A stretch of 64,000 nt of DNA from Trichoplusia ni. Its lineage: Eukaryota; Arthropoda; Insecta; Lepidoptera; Noctuidae. This document shows positions 1 through 10,137 of this stretch, in pieces. The DNA lies in contig NC_039480.1 in assembly GCF_003590095.1 (NCBI RefSeq), positions 10,703,328 to 10,767,327 on the forward strand. The letters are read 5' to 3'. A program made the translations under genes and the position numbers. The notes under the pieces were generated by a model. The model searched no databases and was not told where the DNA came from. It worked only from the letters and a program-made list of their open reading frames with translations. Within the stretch, counting starts at the first letter, position 1. Every line of letters starts with the position of its first letter.

Positions 1-1264
1 TGAACAAAGTCCTTTTGAAAATCATTTTGTATTATTAATTAAAGCTATCGCTTTTAGATATTTTGAAGTCAGGATTCATTATATAATGACGTCATTATCT
101 CATCGAGATGAAAGAATCAGAAATATGCACACTAAGTTAATATTGTTTAAGGGTCAATAATTATGAATGTAGGTATTTCCTTATGGTTTGTAATAAATAT
201 TTTTATGATAAAGACTGGTTTTATTTCATCATTGAACGTGTCGTGTGTGTTTTATGTCGTGTCGGTCGATGGATGTCCATACGATTCTCCTTACCGCCCT
301 TGTAAAAACGAAATATTAGACCAAGGAGGTTTTATTAAAGTATTTCGTACGACTACGACATAAGAGTTACATTATTGAAGCTAGCATATAAAATGTGCTA
401 ATTCAGAATTTTTAGTTTGCGAAGTACTTACAGGTACTTATAATGTCTGTTCGCGATCAAGTAGAATTCATAATATTTTTTACCTAATATGTGGGAATTG
501 CCAACTTATTAGGCAACACCATAAAAATCTATTTCTGTTTCAAGTGCGGTCACGCCATGGTTACATCTATAGGTATATAATCTAAGGTTGTTGCACTGAA
601 AAAAAGACAATACAAGGTTGAAACGTAAATGAGTTCGCATTTCGCAAGGAATTTTTTTTCTGCTAAATTGGTTTTCCAATAATGTTCCTACTAGGTGCTA
701 CCTAGTGGACGAACTATTGTGAATACTAAGGAGTCCGACATTGGCCTTATTTAATAAGAGGTCTGACATAAATAAATGGGAACTAGTTGCTTTGGTAGGT
801 ATTAACAGATACGGTCAATCTTATTATAATTAGTAAAATAAAAATACAATTGAAATATTAGATGAGGTTTATGATAAAAAGACACGATTTAGGCCCGATT
901 TTTCAATCGTCAGATAACTTTTATCTGAGGAATAAATGTGGTCGTTTGACATTTTGCTATACAAAAGCTGTCAAAACGTCAAAGATATATGTCGAATAAA
1001 AGTTATCTGGCGATTGAAAAATTGGCCCTTAATGTATTAATTTCGTCCATAACTCATAAAACAGTGTTTTATTCAGATCCGTCTTCAAAACTCCACTTCA
1101 GAATAACATTAAACAAAAATAGTTTATAAAGCTTCAGTTTGGAAGAAAACTAGGAAATAAATCAATTAAATTCTCTAAATCGTGGTAAACGAATTTCATA
1201 ATTATATTACTGAGTTATGATAGAAAATAATGAAAATAAATTCGAAGATACTGGTTAACTCACC
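1..1264. other. Gene-free flank downstream of the first ZAD gene
   Basis: No convincing coding region. The stretch is AT-rich, with only short chance frames. It contains a palindromic MITE at 891-1030 and, on the minus strand at 1080-1105, a possible decayed remnant of the last exon of the neighbouring zinc-finger gene (see findings). A TTTATT near 1068-1074 reads AATAAA on the minus strand and could be the poly(A) signal of that gene. Confidence 0.6.
891..1030. mobile_element. Short palindromic MITE, copy 1
   Basis: About 140 bp whose two ends are inverted copies of each other over roughly 35 bases: AGGCCCGATTTTTCAATCG at the left and the reverse complement of it, with a few changes, at the right, ending GGCCCTT. 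The inner part repeats the motif GTCAAA/TTTGAC. A second, diverged copy lies at 32637-32780. There is no coding capacity, so it is a non-autonomous DNA-transposon derivative; the parent family is not identified. Bases TTA/TAA at the borders suggest the target site but do not prove it. Confidence 0.8.
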
Positions 1265-4200
1265 TCAGGGGGTACCGTGATGTTCATTAAAATTCATATA
1301 TAGTAGTTTAACGTCGTTAGTAGCGGGCTCTTTGGGGTGGTCTAAAGAGGTTGGTGTAACGGGCACGGCCTCCGTGGTCGTCAGCTCCTGATCGCGCCAT
1401 TTATCTATTGCCTCCTTTTCCTGTATTTTTTTTCTTTCCAAAAGCTTGTAAGTTGGTTCGCAGCCTATAGAGTCACGTTTCACCCGATTGTGGTTCCGCC
1501 TTTCGTGTTTGCGTAGGTCCGACCTAAGTACATAGTTACATTATTAGTTTTTTTTTGTTCTTATAGCTTTTGATATACGTGACAAAGTTTGTTCATATAA
1601 TTTCCTTACTTGTCTAATATTCTGAACATCTGACATATTTTATAATTGCTGAATTACTATCTACAACATTTTTAGGAATATCAGTGCAACTTTTAGCTAA
1701 AAATTCGCTATTGATATATATTATGGGTCCTATAGGACAGCACGTCAATTTCCACTTATCGCAAATTGTTGCGAATGCCGAATACTCCAATACTCAAAAA
1801 AATAAGCGATTTGACATATCGACCTCGCGTGCTACTAGCGCCTCAAGCGGCAAATTTATACGCGTCAGACAAGAAGTTTATTCCGAAACTGGTGAACAAA
1901 TTAAACAAGTATCTTACTTGTAACAGAATTCACGTCCGCAGTGGTTACACGTGTGCTTGATGTTCATGTGAGCTGCCTCGTGGTGTTCCCGTAAGGCCGT
2001 GTTCGTTCGGAACGTTTTCTCACACAACATGCACTGGGGACATAAAAGGTGTCTTACATCTAATAAATACATCACATACATCCTTATAAAATAACTAGCT
2101 GTACCAACAAATTTAGTTTTGCCATACACATTAGTTCAAGGTATTAAAAAAAAATGGTTATGAAAAATAGATTATGTCCGATTCTCAGACCTACTGAATG
2201 TGTAGTTTTTCACTACACATTCGGTTCTTTCACAAAGTTTCATAAGAATCGGTCGAGACGTTTCGGAGGAGTTCAATTACGTTCACCGTGTCGAGAATTT
2301 TATATATTAGATTTCGTATAGAAACACCTTTGAGTGAAAAATACACAAACTTTAAGGAAAAGTCTCTTGGTAAATTTTCCAGTTAGAGTATAAAAACGAA
2401 TTATACTGATGTTGGTTGACCATCTAAACACTTACTTTGAACTGTTTTTCCTGATGAGTGAGCTTGTGTTTGTTCAAGTTTGACAAGTTGACAAAGGTAG
2501 CTGGGCACTGAGCACACATATAAGGTTTCTCGCCTGTGTGTGTGCGCATATGTAAGACTAGGTAGTTCTTGTGTTTACACTTGTAAGGGCACAGATCACA
2601 GAAGAAGTTAAACGTGTCTGTATGAACCAGCCTGTAAATAAACAGATTCTGTATACTACGTAAGTCCTTGTTCAAGCTAGCTTACATTTCAAACACATGA
2701 AGCTTGTGCAACAGACTGTGACGTTTACGAATTAGGTGTGATCCCAGAATACTCAACTCACATATGATTTTTAAGCCTGGCTATGACTGGGAACTCTTTA
2801 CCGCAGGTGGGACACTTGTGTGGCATGACCTCTTTGTGTACATGTCGCATATGCTGTGCGATGCTGAGCACCAGCTGGCCGCAGATGTCACACGCACGCC
2901 GCACACACCGGCGCTCGCGGCGATGAGACATGAGCTTCTCCTAAACAAACATTTTTATCTTATAAACATATAAGGCTTTTACCCCGTAGCCGAAGCTAGA
3001 ACTGGCCTTCAATGCAGAAAGAAACGAAAAATATTCATCATTTATTATTTGGGAAGAAAAAAAACCTTTTTTCTCTCGCATTAAGGAGATAGTCCTTGCG
3101 ACGCGGGGTGTTTCACAAACATTCAATTCACGTGCACAAATACACCAAAACGCAGGACAAGCATTTGTAGATCACATAAATGCGTATCCAACACGGGGAT
3201 CGAACCCAGCACTCATCACGATGTAGGTGTGGCGAGGTTCCCTCAACCACTTGGCTATCCATGCAATCAAGATAGATATATATAAGAATAACATTAACCT
3301 GATTTGTGAATGTAAGATCACAAGGTGGACATTTAAACTGTTTTGTTTTTGGTGTTTTCTTTTGCAGCGGTTTTTCTTCTTTCTCTATATGTTTGACTTT
3401 CTTCTGTTCTGCTTTCTCTTCTTGTTTTATCCTCTTCTGTTTGATTATGTTCAGTATATGTTGCATATCATGTTTGGAATTTGGATATGATGATGTAGAA
3501 TTGCCTGTTGGAAGGATATACTTACACATTCATTTAAAACCCAAAAAGGACTTATTTTAATGGGCTTTACATAAAATTTAGCTATTTTTATACCATTATG
3601 ACTTTGTTTCTGTAGCATATGTGTGTATAATGTTTATATCTTAATTAAGTAAATGTTACAAATATCTACAACATGTAATGAGTACATATGTGTGTATATA
3701 AATAATGGCCTGCTTTTATACTCTTGTAAGGAAATATATTTTAGAGTTTATAGTCACCTGCAGGGAGCAATATCTTCCTAAACTTTTTATCAGATGCTTC
3801 ACATGTCCTTTTAAATTTCAATATTAATTCAAGAGTCTCCACACAATTGGTGCATATATATTTGGGTAAGAAATCATTATCTTCTATCTGAAAAATTCAA
3901 AGCTTAAATAACAACCCTGGTCCTTTTATTTCACTCTCTGTTGAAACTGGCTGACTGATTGTTTTGGTCAGGTATACTCCAAGTTATAAAATCTTAGAAC
4001 TGATCTTTGTGCAAAATGTTAGTTTTTTAATAAATTCAATTTTTCTGTTGACTGTGTGCAGGATCTATCTGCTGTTTAGGAAAACTAGATAATTAATAGA
4101 ACACTTCAAAGTAACATCCTTTCAAATTACTTATAATCTGATTGAAGATCTCTACACTCAACTTTGCACTTATATACTTTTGATCCTTAACAATGAACTT

Positions 4201-4554
4201 AGTTTAAACAATACGTACAGATATATTTGTTAGGCTCCGAATAGTGGTCATAATCTCATAGCCCTCAATTTTATTACTGAGAGGAATACACCCGCTTCTG
4301 GCACACACTCTGCATATCAGATCTTTACCTAGCTGAACCAGTTTCTTTCTGTAAATTAAACATTCTATGAACAAGATATTTAGTAATGTATTTTTGATGA
4401 TTACTTGTGCTACATACTTTGTTTCAGACATCAACTTTTGCCAGTGATCATTTTGATCACCACTACTGCCCTCCTCATCTTCAATAGGCACATTATACGG
4501 ATATTTTAAAATATTCATCTTTGAGAGCACTTTCTTTGTTAAATACACTGTCAT
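1265..4554 (-). CDS. ZAD and C2H2 zinc-finger protein, paralogue A (truncated C-terminus)
   Basis: Predicted nuclear DNA-binding protein of the insect ZAD-zinc-finger family, 450 aa. Exons, all minus: 4418-4554, 4219-4348, 3758-3887, 3299-3504, 2762-2940, 2436-2631, 1918-2033, 1265-1523. The start MTVYLTKK matches the paralogue's start MAVYLTKK. The ZAD dimerisation domain shows its two cysteine pairs (CRVC at 58-61, CTNC at 101-104). A basic, lysine-rich linker follows, then seven fingers (about 190-376), the first two less canonical. Exons 2, 3, 5, 6 and 7 are exactly as long as in paralogue B (130, 130, 179, 196, 116 nt). The TGA stop sits one base before a strong donor (G|GTGAGT) that is in the same phase as B's next junction, so about 33 C-terminal residues present in B are missing. 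The target DNA is unknown. Confidence 0.88.
2174..2311. repeat. Dispersed lepidopteran repeat fragment
   Basis: Lies in the intron between the exons at 1918-2033 and 2436-2631. The text CCGATTCTCAGACC, then AAGAATCGGTCGAGACG, TTTCGGAGGAGTT and GAGAATTTTATATATTAGA is the degenerate tail I recognise from many moth and butterfly genomes, usually the end of a non-LTR element. It is recognised from memory, not by search. Confidence 0.6.
3068..3264 (-). mobile_element. tRNA-derived SINE, copy 1
   Basis: Read on the minus strand, the element starts GCATGGATAGCCAAGTGG (pol III A-box-like) and carries the B-box GGTTCGATCCC. It then has the shared body with TGCTTGTCCTGCG and TTTGTGAAACACCCCGCG, and ends in an A-rich tail. 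It sits in the intron upstream of the exon at 2762-2940 of paralogue A, in the same orientation as that gene. Related copies are at 5270, 11583 and 13767. Confidence 0.82.
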
Positions 4555-5849
4555 AGTTTTGGTATAAAAGTAACGGGTATTATCAAACTATTTTATTTCC
4601 TTTGTTTATCTTATAAACAATTCAAAAACCATTTACACCACTATAAAAACGAGTTTATTGTATATTTTTAAGCATACCAAACATTATGTACTAAAGTGAC
4701 ATAATGTATGACATGTTATTATTATGTCAATGTCTTCGTCGTTATTTGTTCGGCTTATTGATCGGCTACAAGTCTTTTGAGATTAACGGTCGTTAATTCG
4801 AATGTTTTAATGTATTTATACTGGAAAAACAATTAAACTATTGTTAAAGCAGAAAATTCAAAAGGCAAATGATGTCATGTGATCTGCCATTGGAAGGCAA
4901 TATGGACCAAGTTTCATACTTTATTGGTATTTGTCCTTTCTCCAGAAAGCGATAAATGCAAGAGTAAAACATGTAATAACTGCTCTGTTGGCAACCGGGA
5001 GCATATATGTATATGTTTAAGTAACGTGTCGGGGCCTGACCATATTGGAGCCGGAAAACAATACCCACCTACGATTCTGCGTCACGTCCACGTAGTACAC
5101 GGCCGAGCCACGGTCAGGAATATATCACTTCGTACAAAATGTATTATAATATTTGAACGACCCAATTGCAATACAGTGTCTCAATCATCCTTAATTAAGC
5201 CGATTATGTCAATTTTACCAGTGGTACCGTACAACTACAAAGCTACAAGCGTACAAAGCAAAAACGACTGCACGGATAGCTGAGTGGTTGAGGTCACCAC
5301 GCCAAATCCACTGAGCGCGACATGTCACGGGTTCGATCCCCACGTAGGACAAGCATTTGTGTGTTTCACGAACGCTTGTCCCGAGTCTGGGTGATTTGTG
5401 CATGTGATTTGAATGTTTGTGAAACCCCCCGCGACACAAGTATTAAATTACTTAGTCCGGAGGTCGGTTTAAAAAAAAAAAAAAAAGCTACGTCTTTTGA
5501 GAGCGTCATATTTAGGTCTAGGTAATATGAAATAAAACTCATGTATGGAGATAATCAATATCTATATTTACCTTATTATTTACTTAATGGGTACATTAAA
5601 CTACACTGGATTAAAATACCTAAGTAAGTATTTAGCTTAATTGTCATTAATTGGGTGTGCATTGTCCTAACGGAAAAAGTTCGAATTTCATCATTTGAGT
5701 AAATTAAAAATTGGAACATTTTACGGGAGGACAAAGCACAAATTGTTGCGTAAATAATATAGTTCGATCTAAGGTTACGTTGAATAATATTTCATATCTT
5801 ATTGATATTACCTAAAAAAATGCATACAGTTATAATTGCTCAGTTTGCC
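4555..5849. other. Intergenic region between the tandem ZAD genes
   Basis: Holds the promoter of paralogue A (next to 4554), a SINE at 5270-5488 and the 3' flank of paralogue B. A 134-codon open frame on the plus strand (4879-5283) runs into the SINE. It has no recognisable domain and no paralogous support, so it is not called as a gene. Confidence 0.5.
5270..5488 (+). mobile_element. tRNA-derived SINE, full-length copy 2
   Basis: Best-preserved copy. The tRNA-like head is GCACGGATAGCTGAGTGG with A-box TAGCTGAGTGG and B-box GGTTCGATCCC. The tRNA-unrelated body has AGGACAAGCATTTGTG and GTTTGTGAAACCCCCCGCG, and the element ends in a run of about 16 A. This is the structure of a retroposed pol III transcript. 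The type resembles SINEs described in noctuid moths, but that assignment is from memory. I could not define convincing target-site duplications. Confidence 0.9.
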
Positions 5850-8800
5850 TTAAAAATATCCGATTCCCGGCTGGGATTTGTATAACTCCACTTCATCTTT
5901 CTTCAGAGCCAGTTCGGGTCTAGAAAAGAAAAAACAAGGTTAAAACCACGGCACAAAACATCGAGTTATTAATGGGTACGGGCTTAGGTACGTGCGTACA
6001 ACAAAAAAAAACTTGCGGAAGAATATCGCAATTCCGTCAACTACATACATGAACTTAAATCCGCGCACTTAAAATAATCTGAAGGTTTACGTTTTAAATT
6101 TTATTAAATTTCGTAGCGCGCACATAGCTGATTGTTTTGACAATACGTCGTAGAAAAATGAACTTACAGATTCAACTCCACAGTCTGCTGCTGAACTGAA
6201 AAAACACAAAATGAAATCATGAATACGATATATACTCTTTCTTTTTTTAAATACATTGTAGCAGAAAATTAAATTAAATAATTTAAAAGCTAAGTTAATT
6301 CAATAACATTACTCTATAGCATAATCACACTGTTTTTTTTTATTTTGCATGCAGTTTTGGAGTCTGTCTTCACTTAGAAACTAGATACTGATTGGGTTAA
6401 TACACACTTAACTTACCCATTTGTTGCTGCTGCTGTATCATGCTAACATCAGGGAAGTACAGGGCGTGGTTGGTTATAAACTCCTTCGGCTGATCTATGT
6501 AAGTGGGTTGAACGACAGGCACAGACTGCGTAACCGTCATCTCTTGAGAGCGCCATTTGTCAATCGCCTCAGTTTCCTGTATTTTCTGCAGTCTCTCCAC
6601 TTGTTTGTAAGTCGGCTCGCCGCCGACGTAATCGCGTTTCACTCTGTTATGGCTCCGTATTTCGTGTTTACGTAGGTCCGACCTAAACACATTGTAACAT
6701 TTACATTTTAAATCTTTATACACTCCTTAGCAAAGACTCCTTTAAAAACAGAGTGAACACATGCTACAGATGAATACATGTGCATCTATCTGCTTCATGT
6801 AAAACTTACTTGTAGCAGAATTCACGGCCGCAATAGTTACAGGTGTGCTTAATGTTCATGTGAGCCGCTTCCTGATGTTCTCGTAATGCGGTGTTCGTAC
6901 GGAACGCTTTATCGCATAGCATACACTGAGGACAATAGCATCGCGTTGTTAAAACTCGTACTGCTCCAAGTTTTCACATTGAAGATGCATGCAAACATAT
7001 GACTTACAAGTTTATATTAATTTAAAAATCAATCCTTAGCAATACTGACAAAGAAGCCGTTTTTTTTTCGAGTGTGTGGGCAAACAAGCTGTCTCTGATG
7101 TTAAGCGATTACCGCCGACCATAGACACCCGCATCACCAGAGGAGTAACAAGTATGTTGCCGGCCTTTAAAATAGAATACACTTTTTTCTTGAAGGGTTT
7201 ATTTGTTTGTTTTGATTAAAACACTCACCTTGAATTGTTTGGCTTGATGAGTGAGCTTGTGTTTGTTCAAGTTAGAAGGGTTGACAAAGGTCGCAGGGCA
7301 CTGAGCACACTTGTAAGGCTTCTCGCCTGTGTGTGTACGCATGTGCATCACCAGATAGTACTTGTGTTTGCACTTGTAAGGACACAAATCACAGAAGAAG
7401 TTGAAAGTGTTTGTGTGAACAAGCCTGTAAAAAAGCATATATAAAACCTGAGAATAACCTAACATAATAGTATACATTTAATAGTATAAGTTACATTTTC
7501 AGGAGCACTATGCATACATAAACAAAACTTACATATGGTTTTTGAGTCTGGCAATGAGGGGGAACTCTTTGCCACAGGTAAGACATTTGTGTGGGGAGCT
7601 CTGCTTGTGAATGTGTCGCATGTGCTGGGTGATGCTGAGCACCAGTTGGCCGCAGATGTCGCATGCCCGCCGCATACACTGGCGCTCACGACGATGAGAC
7701 ATGAGCTTCTCCTGAACATTTCATATTACTGATATTTAAAATATAAGGACAGGGAATTATATTGAGTACCATAATTTCCAAACTTCTTTTATTTTTCAAT
7801 ACTTATTTATGGCACCCTGTCTAATTATGAAAATTTTGATTGTGTGTGATTGAAAACAGCTCTAGCGATTGTTCAGCTTACAACTGATTGGGCTAACACT
7901 GGGAGTCAGTGTAACACACAACTTGGTGAAACAGGGAAGCAGATAAATATTTAGGTATGTTTTCTTATAAGGTGAATATGGTAATATATCTTAAGTGTTC
8001 TTGATGGTTGATGGAAACAATGAGAATGTTAAAAGATGTAAAGTCATATAAAATTGATCTAAATGTAACCTTATTCGGGAATATCAAGTCACAAGGTGAA
8101 CATTTGAACTGTTTGATTCTTGGTGATTTCTTCTCAAGCATCCTTTCAATCCTCATTTGTTCCTTAGCTTCTCTCTCCTCTCGTCTCATCCTCTTTTGCT
8201 TGATCTGGTGCAGGATAAGTTGGAAGTCATGTTTGGAATACGGATATGATGGTTCAGGCACACCTGGATTCAGAAATTTGATGTTTATGTATTAATTTTG
8301 AAACTGTTACCTGTAAAAGGTGTTATAATAAAAGTGTTTTGTTTCATTACCAATATGAGAAGAAAAGTTTTAGTGCTTAATAAAGATTTTTTTCATTTAA
8401 ATACATATTTGGAACATACATGTTAACAACATGTCGATTGCTTGCACTGTCATAGGAATTAATTAAAACATCAGAAGTTCACCTGTAGGATGTAATATCT
8501 TCCTAAACTTCTTATCAGAGGCTTCACATGTTTTTTTAAAGTTCATTGCAAATTTAAGTGATTCCAAACAATTGGTGCATATATATTTGGGCAAAGAATC
8601 ATCAGCCTCAATCTGAAAATTACAAACATTGGCATAACAACTTTGATATCTTATGTAAGAAGTCTGTAGGTCAAGTAAAAGTAATCTGGTATTCATATGG
8701 CTTACCTCAATTGTTTTTCTTGAATTTATTATTATGTTAGTATTACTATAAAGGTACTTAGAAGAAAGTAAACACACTTTACAACTTGCAAATAATATTT

Positions 8801-9325
8801 ACTGATTGATGAATGATTTTTTTAATATTTATTGTTTTATTATTTCCATAATGAAATTTATTTAATTAATATTTAGTTAGCTGAAGCCACAAAACACAGC
8901 AGCAACTAAATTATACTTACAGATACATTAGTCAGACTCCGAATTGTGCACATAATTTCGCAGCCATCAATTTTATCACTGAGTGGAGTACACCCACTTC
9001 GAGCACACACCCTGCATATCATATCTTTGGCTAACTGAACCGTTTTCTTACTGTAAATAACACAAATCATAAATATACAGGAGTTTAAACTACGTAAAAT
9101 TGCATATATACAAACATCATGAAACAAGTCGAACAATGCAACAAAGTAGGTTTAAGAATCGTTAGTTGCACGTAATACATACTTGGTCTCAGACATCAAC
9201 TTTTGCCAATGATCAGCACTACTACTGCTGCTGCTTCCTTCATCTACCGCCTCGATGGGCACATTATAGGGATACTTCAATCTATTCATCTTCGAGAGCA
9301 TTTTCTTTGTTAAATAGACTGCCAT
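5850..9325 (-). CDS. ZAD and C2H2 zinc-finger protein, paralogue B (intact)
   Basis: Predicted ZAD-family DNA-binding protein, 483 aa. Exons, all minus: 9183-9325, 8921-9050, 8483-8612, 8070-8263, 7533-7711, 7229-7424, 6810-6925, 6417-6682, 6168-6195, 5850-5919; phases agree throughout. ZAD cysteines are CRVC (60-63) and CTNC (103-106). A charged linker, rich in Arg, Glu and Lys, leads to seven fingers (about 188-374), including the TGEKP linker between fingers 4 and 5. The tail holds a short poly-Gln (MIQQQQQM) and ends in the motif KSQPGIGYF. A run of six Ser follows the N-terminal block. A 28-nt microexon (6168-6195) and the last exon are both supported by phase and good acceptors. A longer start at 9346 is possible, but MAVYL matches paralogue A. 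This is a tandem duplicate of the gene at 1265-4554. The function is probably sequence-specific regulation; the target is unknown. Confidence 0.9.
7067..7195. repeat. LINE-tail-like lepidopteran repeat fragment
   Basis: In the intron between exons 6810-6925 and 7229-7424. The blocks CTGATGTTAAGCGATTACCG, ATAGACACCCGCATCACCAG and GTTGCCGGCCTTTAA match the widespread moth/butterfly repeat that reads 'gatggtaagcaatcaccg ... gacac ... caacaccag ... gttgccggcctt'. Family assignment (a CR1/Jockey-type 3' end) is from memory only. Confidence 0.65.
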
Positions 9326-10137
9326 ATTGTCGGTTTTAAGTAACACAGTTTGTGGTGAATAATTTTATTTCTTTTATTTAGCAAAACACTAAAAGCTTTT
9401 TAAGCCACTAAAAATGTTTTTTGCATGTTTTGATTTTTCAATATTTCAAAGATTCGGCGATAAAATGACATGATAAACTGTCTAATTTCATGTAAAGTTG
9501 TTGACAGTCAAGAACCAGAACCACTGAACTGGCTAGCGAGCTAGCTAGCGCCTTTCCTTTTGAGTCTATCAATGATATTCTCAAAAGAGTATAGATATAT
9601 GGCCATTTCACGCTACCACAGATTATAAGTAAAATCTAAGTAAACTGTTAAACGCTTTAAATATTTATAATGCATCCAAAACCAGTATTATAGAACAATT
9701 GAAGATCATCAAGCATCATCATCATTTTAGCTTCATAATATTCTAACTTTTTTTATCCGTACTCGTAATCCAGTTAAACACAACTGTCTAGTCTGTCAGA
9801 TGTTCTGTCGATCAATGTCACTGTCAAATACAAGCGCTGTCATAATTGTGTCCTATGAATCGCTAATCGCTTAAGCTCGACGAATAGCCTCGATTGCCCA
9901 AACTCTAACTGGTTTGAATGAAACAATTATCAGTACTACTTATTTCAATACGCATGTGTGTAATTAGGCATAAGTTCAATCAACGTAATACATTTATGCA
10001 GGAAGTGTAACACAATCAGGATTCTTGGTACCGTTTGTTACTCAACACTAACTATCAACAGAAACAATAATATATCACAACATAATATTGTTGTTGCCAA
10101 CAACTGGAGATTTAGAACTATTTGATATATACACAAA
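9326..10137. promoter_or_regulatory. Divergent promoter region of two ZAD genes
   Basis: 812 bp separate the start codons of paralogue B (minus) and the third ZAD gene (plus), so both promoters must lie here. No TATA box stands out. A near-palindromic run of GCTAGC units occurs at about 9530-9550, and an ATC/CAT-rich stretch at about 9705-9730. Exact transcription starts cannot be placed by eye. Confidence 0.6.

Noticed and set aside
163..363. Small plus-strand frame near the window start
   Set aside because: 66 codons in AT-rich sequence, no domain, no splice context; likely chance.
5270..5345. Possible tRNA gene (A-box and B-box present)
   Set aside because: The cloverleaf stems do not pair properly, and the sequence continues into a SINE body with an A tail seen in three more copies; it is a retroposon head, not a tRNA gene.
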